DNA of 64,000 bases, from contig JAGDBO010000008.1 in assembly GCA_017959005.1 (NCBI GenBank), positions 62,001 through 126,000 on the forward strand. The letters are read 5' to 3'. This document shows positions 16,848 to 25,723 of this stretch, one piece after another. Made by a program: the position numbers and the translations under genes. The notes below the pieces were generated by a model. That model saw only the letters and a program-made list of their open reading frames with translations. It had not been told where the DNA came from and made no database searches. The stretch is from Bacteroidales bacterium. GTDB taxonomy: Bacteria > Bacteroidota > Bacteroidia > Bacteroidales > UBA932. Positions within the stretch are counted from its first letter, which is position 1. Each line of letters begins with the position of its first letter.

Positions 16848-17882
16848 ATGGACTCCGGTCAGAGAAAAATAACACCCAAAAAGGTTATCAAATACCTGGT
16901 AATGCTTGCCGTTGCCGTGGTGCTTCTCTATTTCAGTTTCAGAAACATAAGTTGGAAGGAGTTCATTCAGGGAGTAAAAAACTGCAACTGGATCTGGATT
17001 ATAGCCTCAATGATCATAGGCATCTTTGAGTTTATAGTGCGTGCCATCCGTTGGAAACTCCTTCTCAGACAGATAGATCCTGAGTCAGACAACCTCAGTT
17101 CCTACCACGGGGTAACCATCGGGAATATTGCAAACTTTGTCTTCCCAAGGGCGGGAGAGCTTGTCCGCTGCGGTGTTGTGGCAACGGAGAAAAAGAAGAC
17201 AACCTTTGAGGGGGCGGTTGGGACCGTGGTGGTTGAGAGGGCGTGGGATCTGCTCTGTCTCATCTTTATCTCGATAGTTTTTGCGGTGGCCTTTTGGAAG
17301 AGCTTTGGCTCTTTTATAGACAACAACATACTTGACAACCTCTCTGCAAAGAGTTCCGCAACTTTCTGGATGATAGCTATTTTAGCCATCATCATAGCAG
17401 CCGTTGTTCTGCTTTACCTTCTGAGAAAGCAGCTCTCCAAAACCAAAGTTGGGGGCAAGATTGTAAAGGTCTTCCACAACCTTAAAGAGGGCATACTCTC
17501 CGCTTTCAGGATGAAGGAGAAGTGGAGTTTTATCTTCCTGACTCTTCTCCTCTGGCTCTGCTTCTGGGGCACAAGTATCTGCACCATAAGGGCTTTCCCT
17601 CAGCTCTTTGACTTGGGCTGGAGTGACGCTCTCTTTTTGATGCTGGTGGGAGGATTCGGCTGGGCGGTTCCGGTTCAGGGCGGATTTGGTTCCTACCACT
17701 TTGCCGTTGCTCTGGCCGCCAGCCAGGTATATGCCATCTCCTGGAACGATGGTCTTGTCTTTGCCACTATAAGCCATGAATCTCAGGCACTTATAATGAT
17801 AATACTGGGAGCAGTCTCCTTTGTTTCCTACTCAATTAAAAAGAGCAAACAACAACCCGTCAAGGCCAACAATAATCTATGA
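16848..17882 (+). CDS. YbhN/AglD-type integral membrane protein (lysylphosphatidylglycerol synthase TM region family)
   Basis: A 344-residue multi-pass inner-membrane protein with about seven hydrophobic helices, for example VIKYLVMLAVAVVLLYFSF, IIASMIIGIFEFIVRAIRW, IAILAIIIAAVVLLYLL and FIFLTLLLWLCFWGTS. The conserved RAIRWKLLL, FVFPRAGELVRCGV and VERAWDLL segments identify the UPF0104/flippase-like domain found in MprF and YbhN. It lacks the soluble MprF synthase domain. Members are proposed to move lipids or isoprenoid carriers, but the function here is unknown. Its stop overlaps the start of the CBM20 protein by 4 nt. Confidence 0.85.
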   Translation: MDSGQRKITPKKVIKYLVMLAVAVVLLYFSFRNISWKEFIQGVKNCNWIWIIASMIIGIFEFIVRAIRWKLLLRQIDPESDNLSSYHGVTIGNIANFVFPRAGELVRCGVVATEKKKTTFEGAVGTVVVERAWDLLCLIFISIVFAVAFWKSFGSFIDNNILDNLSAKSSATFWMIAILAIIIAAVVLLYLLRKQLSKTKVGGKIVKVFHNLKEGILSAFRMKEKWSFIFLTLLLWLCFWGTSICTIRAFPQLFDLGWSDALFLMLVGGFGWAVPVQGGFGSYHFAVALAASQVYAISWNDGLVFATISHESQALIMIILGAVSFVSYSIKKSKQQPVKANNNL

Positions 17883-19993
17883 TCATACACTTCAGAGTAA
17901 GAGTCAATACAACGGATAAAGAGGAAGTTTACATCACCGGTAACTCTCCCCTTCTGGGAAAATATGACCCGGAACTGGCATACAAGATGACAAGAACTTC
18001 TACTGCCGTAAATCCCAACACCTCCCAGACGGAGACCATCTGGGAGGCTGATATTCAGTTTGATCCGCTTAAGGAGAGGTTTGTCTTCTACAAGTATCTG
18101 ATTAAGGATGAGAAGGCGGATGTAACCTACGAGGCGGGAGGAGGCAGACGCCTGGCTCTTAACTCTGCAACCACCTCAGTCTTAAGCATAGACCACTGGC
18201 AGGAGAACTCTGAGAATGCACCTCTGCTTACAGACCCGTTTGCCCACGTCTTCTACGGAACGCAGTATATTCCTCACACTCAGATTCACCGCAAGAACAA
18301 CGAACTTATCATAAGAGCCGTTGTTCCAAATGTTCCAAGAGATTGTGATATCTACCTAACAGGAGAGGGACCGCTTCTGGGAGATTGGGTACCTAAAAAG
18401 GGAATTAAGATGGCCCGCCTCAAAGGTCTGAAGTGGATTGCATACCTCTCTACGGAAGAGATAGCAAATCAGAGACTTACATACCGTTTGACAATGGTCT
18501 CAAAAGAGGGATTAGTAACCAACGAGACCCTTAAAAACGATATTCCGAGAACTCTTACTGTTCCTCAGATTGGAAAGAACGAGACCGTCATTATTGAACA
18601 CTCTCACGTTGTATTTCCCCCTCTGAACGAACGTTACGCCGGCACCTTTGCTCCCCTCTCGGCACTCAAAAGTGAACAGAGCGGTGGCTGCGGTGAGATA
18701 AAAGACCTTAACCTACTTGTAGACTGGGCGGAGAAGGTTGGATTGAAAGTCATAGGTTTCTACCCTATAAATGACTCAACGCAAAGCTTTTCCAGCAAAA
18801 ACTCTTCACCGTACAAAGAAATTTCCTCTCTTGCTCTGAACCCTCTTTACATCTCAACGTCAGAACTTAATCCTACGGACAAGAGAACAAAAAAGGAGGC
18901 GGAAAAGGAGATGAAATCTCTAAACCGCAGAGCTACAGTAGATTATGAAGACCTGTACGCCTTCAAGTGGAACTACCTGGAGAGACTCTTCAATGAAACC
19001 GGAGCCAAAACAACCGCCCATCCGGACTACTACAAGTTTGTAAAAGATCACGGAGACTGGCTCTGGGGCTACTGCCTATTCTGCTCATTAAGAGATCATT
19101 TCAAGACTGCGGAGTTTAAAAAGTGGAACGCTTTTGCTACCTACTCGGAGGAACTCACGCAACTTATGGGGCAAAGTCTCTTCAATAAGAGCGCCTTCAA
19201 AAAAATGAACGCAAATGCAGACCTCGCTCTGATGGAGCAACTTCACAAAAGGTCTCACTTCTACGCTTTTTTGCAGTACCTTCTCTTCCGTCAGATGGAG
19301 GAGGTCATAAAATACGCTCACTCCAAGGGTATAGCCCTACAGGGAGAGTTCCAGATGACTCTCTCCTTCAACAGCGTAGATTGCTGGAAGTTCCCGCAAC
19401 TCTTTAAGGGAGAGGATAAAGAGGGCTATGCAATTTACAACTGGGAGGCAATGGCTAAGGATCATTTCAGTTGGTGGAAAAAAAGAATGAGAGTACTCAG
19501 CATCTATGCAGATATCTACTCCGTTAGCACACCGCCATATTCCAAGGAGGAGGAGCCTCTTGTAAAACGCCTTATGCCTCAGCTTATTGCCTCATCCAAT
19601 ATGATGACCTGGGGAGAGAGAGTTCCTTTCTTCTCCATAACAACAACTTCAGATCCAACTGTAAAAACTCTTAGAATGGCTCTAGGTGAGAAGTTTAAGA
19701 GCATCTCTTACACTGATGACAACAATGAAACCTTCTATGACGCCACATCTGAGGAGTGTACAAATGCAATTCAGGCAGCCTTGAACTCAAACAGCATGTT
19801 CGCCATGCTGCCGCTCCAGGATTGGATGAGTATGGACAGAAGACTCCGTAACCGCTTCACGGAAAGCGAACTATTAATAAACAAGGATGGTTTCTGGAGT
19901 TGGAGGATGCACCTGACTTTGGAATCTCTGATGAAAGCAGATTCCCTTAACAAAACCATCACCGGCCTGCTTCACTCTGAAAGATATCTCTGA
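17879..19993 (+). CDS. Degenerate amylomaltase (GH77) with two CBM20 starch-binding domains; probably not catalytic
   Basis: A 704-residue protein whose N-terminus carries two CBM20 modules (IIHFRVRVNTTDKEEVYITGNSPLLGKYD, and about residue 145, ELIIRAVVPNVPRDCDIYLTGEGPLLGDW). A GH77 4-alpha-glucanotransferase fold follows (FYPINDS, SPYKEISSLALNPLYIS, WGYCLFCSLRDHF). Bacteroides MalQ proteins are near 890 residues. Here the segment expected to hold the nucleophile (RIDH) reads IYSVST at 546-551. The stretch with the acid/base Glu (EDLG) is missing. The third acidic site (TSTHD) reads TTTSDP at about 588-593. I therefore infer a starch/glycogen-binding protein rather than an enzyme. It overlaps the flippase-like gene by 4 nt, and its 3' end overlaps radA by 35 nt, tail to tail. 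Confidence 0.82.
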   Translation: MIIHFRVRVNTTDKEEVYITGNSPLLGKYDPELAYKMTRTSTAVNPNTSQTETIWEADIQFDPLKERFVFYKYLIKDEKADVTYEAGGGRRLALNSATTSVLSIDHWQENSENAPLLTDPFAHVFYGTQYIPHTQIHRKNNELIIRAVVPNVPRDCDIYLTGEGPLLGDWVPKKGIKMARLKGLKWIAYLSTEEIANQRLTYRLTMVSKEGLVTNETLKNDIPRTLTVPQIGKNETVIIEHSHVVFPPLNERYAGTFAPLSALKSEQSGGCGEIKDLNLLVDWAEKVGLKVIGFYPINDSTQSFSSKNSSPYKEISSLALNPLYISTSELNPTDKRTKKEAEKEMKSLNRRATVDYEDLYAFKWNYLERLFNETGAKTTAHPDYYKFVKDHGDWLWGYCLFCSLRDHFKTAEFKKWNAFATYSEELTQLMGQSLFNKSAFKKMNANADLALMEQLHKRSHFYAFLQYLLFRQMEEVIKYAHSKGIALQGEFQMTLSFNSVDCWKFPQLFKGEDKEGYAIYNWEAMAKDHFSWWKKRMRVLSIYADIYSVSTPPYSKEEEPLVKRLMPQLIASSNMMTWGERVPFFSITTTSDPTVKTLRMALGEKFKSISYTDDNNETFYDATSEECTNAIQAALNSNSMFAMLPLQDWMSMDRRLRNRFTESELLINKDGFWSWRMHLTLESLMKADSLNKTITGLLHSERYL

Positions 19994-21341
19994 CTATCTG
20001 TGGGATAGTTGAGCAGCGTATCACTTTTATCTTCTTGTGTTGTCTCTCTTCCTTCTGGTTATAGGAAGAGATATAAATCTTTTCAAAGCCCAGTTTTTCC
20101 GCCTCTGCAATCCTCCTTTCAATCTGAGAAACCGGACGTACCTCTCCGGAGAGACCTATCTCTGCCGCAAAGGCAATCTTCTGGCTTACAGGCACATCAA
20201 AGTTGGAGGAGAGAATACTTATCACGATGGCCAAATCACATGCGGGATCCGTAACTCTTATACCTCCCGCCATATTCAAAAAAACATCCTTTGCGCTCAG
20301 TTTGAACCCCACTCTCTTCTCCAGAACAGCCAGCAGCATATTCATCCTTCTCACATCAAAACCGGTGGCAGAACGCTGAGGCGTACCGTATGCCGCCGTG
20401 CTTACAAGCGCCTGAACTTCAATAAGGAACGGACGTGTACCATCCAGCGTTGCAGATACGGCGCAGCCGCTTAGTTCCTCCCCGTGAGTGGAGATGAACA
20501 TCTCGGATGGGTTTAGCACCTCCTTAAGTCCGGATGAGGTCATCTCATAAACGGCCAGTTCCGCAGAGGCTCCAAAACGGTTCTTTATGCTTCTCAAAAT
20601 TCTGAAGGAGTGACGTGTATCTCCCTCAAACTGAAGCACTACGTCCACAATGTGCTCTAGAACTTTTGGTCCTGCAATTGTACCGTCCTTAGTAATGTGA
20701 CCAATGATTATGACCGGCGTTGAGGTCTCTTTTGCAAACCTTAAAAGTGATGCGGCACACTCCCTCACCTGAGAAACGCTTCCGGCAGAGGAGTCTACAA
20801 GTTGAGAGAAAATGGTCTGAATAGAGTCTATTATAAGCAGTTGAGGAGCAAGCGCTTTGGCCTGATCCAGAATGTTTTCAAGTGAGGTCTCGGAGAGAAC
20901 GGTTACATTCTCCTGCTCTCCGCCCAGGCGGTCTGCACGCATCTTAATCTGTCGGGAACTCTCCTCGCCGGAGACATAGAGGGTACGGAGACCATCGCAG
21001 AAAAGGGGGATTTGAAGAGAGAGGGTAGATTTTCCAATGCCCGGCTCGCCCCCAATCAGCACCAGAGAGCCCTTCACAATGCCGCCGCCCAGCACCCTGT
21101 CAAACTCCCCTGCAGAGAGCAACAGCCTCTCCTCCGCCATATCCCCCTTAATCTCAGAGAGTTTAACGGAATGAGCGCTCTGAGGGGAGAAGGTTGCACT
21201 CTTGGAGGTTGGGCCGTCACCCTTTTGAATAACCTCCTCAACCATTGTATTCCATTGCCCGCATGAGGGACACTGTCCCAGCCACTTGGCACTCTCATAT
21301 CCGCAGTTGTTGCAGAAAAACGCCTTCTTAACCTTTGCCAT
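19959..21341 (-). CDS. radA: DNA repair protein RadA
   Basis: RecA-like ATPase (460 residues) that promotes branch migration in homologous recombination. It opens with a four-cysteine zinc finger (CNNCGYESAKWLGQCPSCGQW), then Walker A GGEPGIGKST, Walker B LLIIDSIQTI, and the RadA-specific KNRFG motif in SIKNRFGAS. A C-terminal Lon-like domain follows (FLNMAGGIRVTDPACDLAIVISILSS). Length and order match the family. The C-terminal 35 nt overlap the convergent degenerate amylomaltase gene. No exact TAnnTTTG box was found upstream on this strand. Confidence 0.97.
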   Translation of the reverse strand: MAKVKKAFFCNNCGYESAKWLGQCPSCGQWNTMVEEVIQKGDGPTSKSATFSPQSAHSVKLSEIKGDMAEERLLLSAGEFDRVLGGGIVKGSLVLIGGEPGIGKSTLSLQIPLFCDGLRTLYVSGEESSRQIKMRADRLGGEQENVTVLSETSLENILDQAKALAPQLLIIDSIQTIFSQLVDSSAGSVSQVRECAASLLRFAKETSTPVIIIGHITKDGTIAGPKVLEHIVDVVLQFEGDTRHSFRILRSIKNRFGASAELAVYEMTSSGLKEVLNPSEMFISTHGEELSGCAVSATLDGTRPFLIEVQALVSTAAYGTPQRSATGFDVRRMNMLLAVLEKRVGFKLSAKDVFLNMAGGIRVTDPACDLAIVISILSSNFDVPVSQKIAFAAEIGLSGEVRPVSQIERRIAEAEKLGFEKIYISSYNQKEERQHKKIKVIRCSTIPQIVRDIFQSEAGR

Positions 21342-21386
21342 AATCTCTGTTTTATCGTTGTAAAATTACAAAGATTTTGCTCCATC

Positions 21387-21420
21387 TTGAAAATTATTCG
21401 CTCCCGATTCGTTATATTTG
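21387..21420 (+). promoter_or_regulatory. Promoter of the serine hydrolase pseudogene
   Basis: TTG at 21387-21389, then 23 nt, then TATATTTG at 21413-21420. The spacing is longer than usual. The ATG is 20 nt further on. Confidence 0.45.
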
Positions 21421-21439
21421 TTCAAACAACATTTGGTAT

Positions 21440-23127
21440 ATGAAACGTCTTTTACTTTTCACAGTGGGACTTTGCCTTTGCGCAGGTCTTTTTGCTCAAC
21501 AGAACGAGAGTGAACTTGCAAATAAGATTGACGAGTATGCTCAGCAGGTTATGAAGACCTGGCAGCTGCCCGGTTTTGCAATGGCAGTCTCCGTAGACAA
21601 CAAAGTTATCTTCAAAAAGGGTTACGGAGTTAAGGAGTTGCGCCCTGCCAACGGCATTGGTTTCCAGGGAGTAAGGTTTGACGAGTGCAAGATGACTCAA
21701 GCCGGAGTGAAGCCCGTTGTAAATAATCCGGGAGATAAAATCAACACCACTACCGTCTTCCAAATTGCCTCAATTTCAAAATCTTTCACCGCTACCGTAA
21801 TGGCACAGCTGGTAAATGAGGGCAAGTTCAAATGGACAGATACCGTTAAGAACATCCTTCCGGATTTTCAGATGTTCAAGAACAACGATTACGTAACCAA
21901 CAACATGCTGGTTAGAGACGCTATGCTCCACGCCACCGGACTTGTAAGCGAGGCGGGAACATACTTCGGCAACCTCGGTTACGACAGAGATGAGACCTAC
22001 ACAATGTTAGGCCTTCTGGAGCCGGGATTCAGTTTCAGAAGCGCATACGACTACAACAACATAACCTTTGTAATCTGCAGCAAAATCATTGAGAAGTTCA
22101 CAGGAAAAAGTTGGGAAGAGAACGTAAGAGAGAGAGTTTTCAAACCTCTGGGAATGAACTCATCTACCATGAACGCAGATGGTTACGCCAACAGTAAAGA
22201 CGTTGCTACTCCTCACGATTATCAATACATCGGGAACGGCAAGAGCATCACCCCTCCTCTCTACGGAGACGAGCAGGCCCTCAACTGGCTCACCGTCATC
22301 GGCCCTGCAGGAAGCCTCTGCTCAACTGCGGAAGACCTTATCAAATATGCTCAGTTCCACTGCAATAACGGGTATATTGTTAATCGCGATGAAAACGGTA
22401 ATATTAAAGACACCACCTTTGTTATGCCGCGCAAGGCAATGCTCCCTCTGCACAGGGGATACACCATCACCAGCCAGGATTCCTCAATGGTCCGCCTTTA
22501 CGGAATGTGCTGGTTTATAGAGCAGAACCACAACTACCGCCTGCTCTTCCACACCGGTACCGCCTGGGAATGACAGCCATCTGCTACTATGTTCCTGAAC
22601 TGAAACTTGCGGGAGTAGTGCTGGTTAATTCAGAGGTTACCTCACTGCCAAGATATGCAATCATGAGAAGAGTAATAGACCTGGTAAGAGGTGCAGAAGA
22701 GCCGCTAAAAGACTGGAGCGCAGACTCCTGGAAAGAATACACGGAAGCCAGAGATAAAACCATTGCTGCAAATAAAAAGAAACCGAAACCGGAGGTTAAG
22801 CCGGAAGTTGCAGACAATAAAATCTTTGCAGGCATCTACACAAAAGAGGCTCCGTTTGGGGATATAATCATCACCTGGGAGAAGGGCAAACTTTACCACC
22901 AGCCGGCTAAGTACCAGGATGTTAAAGAGTGGAAGAAACCTCTCAAGCACAAGAGCGGAACAACCTACACATTCCGCAGTGACGGCCACGGCTTTGATGT
23001 AACCTTCATAATGGAGGATGGAAAAGTTACCGGTCTCAAACAGGAGTTTGGAGAGGGAGAGGAAAAATCATTCGGCGGTTGGACCCGTAAAACCCTTACA
23101 GGCAAATTGGTAGGAAAAACTAATTAA
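21440..23127 (+). pseudogene. Frameshifted exported serine hydrolase (class C beta-lactamase/DUF3471 family)
   Basis: Two reading frames together encode one protein of about 560 residues. The first frame (21440-22573) has a signal peptide (MKRLLLFTVGLCLCAGLFAQ), the serine-lysine motif in ASISKSF (SISK), the YxN motif YNN, and HTG, which replaces the usual KTG. It then stops at 22571-22573, just after HTGTAWE. The other frame continues from about 22567 as GMTAICYYVPELKLAGVV and on through a C-terminal DUF3471-type domain (KIFAGIYTKEAPFGDII) to 23127. Adding one base near 22564 restores T-A-L-G-M-T, the expected family sequence. This is a real inactivating deletion or a sequencing error in a short C run. 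The start at 21440 follows the promoter. Confidence 0.85.
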
Positions 23128-23136
23128 CAGAAAAAT

Positions 23137-23925
23137 ATGAAAAGAACATTAAACATATTCGCGCTTCTTGCAGCACTCACACTCTGCACAGTTTCTTCAT
23201 CATACGCACAGAAGAAACCAATTATTGGAGTATCAAGTTTCGTTGAGAGCGGATCTGTCAGAGCCGGAACAACTTACATAAACTCCGTACGCCGTGCGGG
23301 CGGTCTTCCGGTTGTAATTCCGTTGACCAAATCTGAGGAGGAGATAGATGCATATCTTAATCAGATAGACGGCATAATATTGATTGGAGGAGAGGATATT
23401 TCTCCTCTCTACTTTGGCGCCGAGCCAAGTTTGTATCTTGGAGAGGTTGTACCGGACAGAGATGAATATGTGATTATTCTCATCAAAAAAGCCGTAGCTA
23501 AAGGAATTCCTCTTCTGGGTATCTGCCGCGGTGTGCAGGTTCTTAACGTAGCTATGGGAGGTACTCTTATTCAGGATATTCCGTCAGAGATTCAGAATCC
23601 TATCCAGCACCGCCAGAACGGTCCGAGAAATTACGGAAGTCACACAATTAAGATTGAAAAGGGTTCATTAATGGCAAAACTCCTTGGAGAAAAGGATGTT
23701 GCCGTTAACTCCTTCCACCATCAGGCTGTTAAGGATGTTGCTCCGGGTTACAAAGTAACAGCAACTGCAAAGGATGGTATTATTGAAGCCATTGAAAGTC
23801 AAGACGGTAAGTCATACGGAGTTCAGTTCCACCCGGAAGGCTTTGTTAGTTCCGGAGACAAGACCTTCCTCCCAATCTTCCAGCACCTTGTAAAACTTGC
23901 CGCAGAGTACGCCGCAAAGAAATAA
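23137..23925 (+). CDS. Exported class I glutamine amidotransferase-like hydrolase (peptidase C26)
   Basis: A 262-residue protein of the gamma-glutamyl-gamma-aminobutyrate hydrolase (PuuD-like) family. The nucleophile Cys is in GICRGVQVLN, the substrate-binding RCRG-like turn and IGGEDI are present, and the catalytic His and Glu are in QFHPEG. Unlike PuuD it begins with a signal peptide (MKRTLNIFALLAALTLCTVSSSYA, cleaved before QKK), so it should act in the periplasm on a gamma-glutamyl peptide or a peptidoglycan-like substrate. This is inference. It starts 9 nt after the serine hydrolase pseudogene and probably shares its promoter. Confidence 0.88.
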   Translation: MKRTLNIFALLAALTLCTVSSSYAQKKPIIGVSSFVESGSVRAGTTYINSVRRAGGLPVVIPLTKSEEEIDAYLNQIDGIILIGGEDISPLYFGAEPSLYLGEVVPDRDEYVIILIKKAVAKGIPLLGICRGVQVLNVAMGGTLIQDIPSEIQNPIQHRQNGPRNYGSHTIKIEKGSLMAKLLGEKDVAVNSFHHQAVKDVAPGYKVTATAKDGIIEAIESQDGKSYGVQFHPEGFVSSGDKTFLPIFQHLVKLAAEYAAKK

Positions 23926-23948
23926 CTGATAATACGGTAAAAAAAGAT

Positions 23949-24473
23949 ATGGAACCCTCCAAATGCACAGAAAAGACTGAGTATCAGATTCGTCCTGCCA
24001 AAACTGGGGATCTGGAAGTTGTGAACAGGCTGCTGAGGCAAGTGCTTTATGTGCATTATGTTGGGAGGCCGGATCTCTTTAATGAGGTGGGGAAGAAATA
24101 CACTGATGAGGAGTTACTGAAGATTTTTAAGAATCCGCAAACGCCTGTCTTTGTGTATGAAAAGGAGGGCGAGGTTTTGGGATATGTTTTCTGTGAACTG
24201 AAACGTCAATCCAGCGGCAGTCTTAAGACGCTCACTACGTTATATATAGATGACCTTTGCGTAGATGAGAGAGCACGCAAACAGAATGTTGGAAAGGCTC
24301 TCTTTGAGTATGCAAAAGAGTTTGCAAAGAAGAGCGGATGCTACAACATAACGCTTCACGTATGGGAATGCAACCCCGGTGCAAGGGCCTTTTATGAGGC
24401 GGTGGGCCTCACCCCTCAATACACTTCAATGGAGTTAATCTGTGGTGATGATAGTCCTAATCCTGATTTTTGA
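23949..24473 (+). CDS. GNAT-family N-acetyltransferase
   Basis: A 174-residue acetyl-CoA-dependent acetyltransferase. The acetyl-CoA pyrophosphate loop is seen as VDERARKQNVGKALFEYA (the R/Q-x-x-G-x-G/A signature), preceded by LTTLYIDDLCVD and followed by LHVWECNPGARAFYEAVG, the typical C-terminal motif. Length fits. It lies 23 nt downstream of the C26 hydrolase and 29 nt upstream of prmC. The acceptor is unknown. RimI-like N-terminal acetylation of ribosomal proteins or small-molecule acetylation are both possible. Confidence 0.87.
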   Translation: MEPSKCTEKTEYQIRPAKTGDLEVVNRLLRQVLYVHYVGRPDLFNEVGKKYTDEELLKIFKNPQTPVFVYEKEGEVLGYVFCELKRQSSGSLKTLTTLYIDDLCVDERARKQNVGKALFEYAKEFAKKSGCYNITLHVWECNPGARAFYEAVGLTPQYTSMELICGDDSPNPDF

Positions 24474-24502
24474 TTAGTCCAATAGATGCTGAGAGGCCTG
24501 CA

Positions 24503-25426
24503 ATGACGACAAAAGAGTTTAAAGATAGATGCAGAGAAAGGTTGAGTTCTCTTTACTCTTTGGAAGAGATAAATTCTCTTTCTCAAAGAGTGTTGGAGGA
24601 TATCTACAGCATTCCCCGTTACAGGCAGGTGACTTCTCCCAATGATAGTTTGGAGGCATTGCAAACCCCTGGAGAACAGAATGCTCTACTATCTCCTGAA
24701 GGTGTGATTGAAAGACTTGCACAAGGTGAACCGGTTCAGTACATTGCAGGCTTTGAGTATTTCTGCGGTGAAAAATTCAATGTTGGCAGCGGCGTTCTTA
24801 TTCCGCGCCCGGAAACGGAAGAACTTGTAAATAAGATTGTTGCAGAAGCAAAATATCATTCTGATTTAAATGCTCCAAATGCCCCGGACAAAAAACTTGT
24901 TGTCTTGGACCTTTGTACCGGCAGCGGCTGCATTGCCTGGTCTTTATGGAAGGGCCTTCCAAATGCAAAAATTTTCGGATGCGATATTTCTGACGCAGTT
25001 CTGCAGTATGCGAGAAACCAGCACATTACACGCACCGATCAGGAAGATAAGCCTGTGTTCTTTAAGCAAGATATCCTTTCCAACGAATACGCAGAAGAGT
25101 TGCAAAACCTTAAGGGAAAGGTAGATATCCTTGTCTCAAATCCGCCTTACATTGCAGAGAGCGAGAAGAAACTGATGCATAAAAATGTGCTGGAGTTTGA
25201 ACCTTCAACCGCCCTCTTTGTAACGGATGACAACCCACTGCTCTTCTATAAACGCATATCAGAACTCGGAAGAGAACTCCTCTCTCCATTCGGCAAAATC
25301 TATCTGGAAATCAATCCATTATTTGCATCTGAACTCAAACAACACTTTGAGCAAACCGGCTACTCTCAAGTCCACCTCCTCCAAGATATAACCGGCAAAC
25401 AACGCTTTGCCGTAGCTCGCAGATGA
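24503..25426 (+). CDS. prmC: Peptide chain release factor N5-glutamine methyltransferase
   Basis: Methylates the GGQ glutamine of release factors RF1 and RF2. The SAM pocket shows as VLDLCTGSGCIAWSL, and the diagnostic NPPY motif is in LVSNPPYIAES. The PrmC substrate loop IPRPETEELV precedes them. I start at the ATG at 24503 (MTTKEFKDRC); the in-frame TTG at 24470 would overlap the stop of the upstream gene and adds a poorly conserved extension. The product is 307 residues, near the family norm. It ends the transcription unit that begins at the serine hydrolase; the next 326 bases are non-coding. Confidence 0.94.
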   Translation: MTTKEFKDRCRERLSSLYSLEEINSLSQRVLEDIYSIPRYRQVTSPNDSLEALQTPGEQNALLSPEGVIERLAQGEPVQYIAGFEYFCGEKFNVGSGVLIPRPETEELVNKIVAEAKYHSDLNAPNAPDKKLVVLDLCTGSGCIAWSLWKGLPNAKIFGCDISDAVLQYARNQHITRTDQEDKPVFFKQDILSNEYAEELQNLKGKVDILVSNPPYIAESEKKLMHKNVLEFEPSTALFVTDDNPLLFYKRISELGRELLSPFGKIYLEINPLFASELKQHFEQTGYSQVHLLQDITGKQRFAVARR

Positions 25427-25443
25427 TTTTTTTACTCAAAGGC

Positions 25444-25473
25444 TTGCAAGAGAAAAAAGTTTGTTTACATTTG
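25444..25473 (+). promoter_or_regulatory. Promoter of the candidate small RNA
   Basis: TTG at 25444-25446, exactly 19 nt, then TACATTTG at 25466-25473. This is the best-matched -33/-7 pair in the window and it drives no protein-coding gene. Confidence 0.75.
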
Positions 25474-25476
25474 CAT

Positions 25477-25690
25477 TCAAAAAGGACTCGTTTTTACGAG
25501 ATTTCGAATTAATTAAGCTGCAGGCAAGCCGAGACGCTACTCGGGACTACCTGCAGTTTATATTTTATCAGTAATTGAATAGAGCTCATACTTTCTAGTG
25601 ATGATTTGTTTTGTTACCTTAAAGTATATGCCCCTTCCTTCCGTGTCCTTGTATGTAAACCAAAAATCCCTACCGTCCTTTCTTGGGTGT
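25477..25690 (+). ncRNA. Candidate structured small RNA, possibly 6S RNA (ssrS)
   Basis: A transcript starting near 25477 would fold extensively. Hairpin 1 is CTCG(25487-25490)/CGAG(25497-25500). Hairpin 2 is an 11-bp stem, TAAGCTGCAGG (25514-25524) with CCTGCAGTTTA (25550-25560), one G-U pair. Inside it is a second stem CCGAG (25529-25533)/CTCGG (25540-25544). Hairpin 3 pairs ATACTTT (25588-25594) with AAAGTAT (25621-25627). A closing stem AAAGGAC (25481-25487) with GTCCTTT (25675-25681) brings the ends together. The length (about 205 nt), closing stem and isolated promoter fit 6S RNA of Bacteroidota, but I cannot match conserved bases, so the identity is tentative. tmRNA, RNase P RNA and SRP RNA are excluded by missing hallmark motifs. 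Confidence 0.6.
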
Positions 25691-25723
25691 GCAAGGTGGT
25701 GCCAAAAGTGGGACACCTTGCAC
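25689..25723 (+). terminator. Hairpin at the end of the small RNA gene
   Basis: GTGCAAGGTG (25689-25698) pairs perfectly with CACCTTGCAC (25714-25723), followed by GTTTTA on the forward strand. The 10-bp stem and short U tract fit an intrinsic terminator for the small RNA or prmC transcript. Read on the other strand it lies just beyond tnaA but lacks a U tract. Confidence 0.6.
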
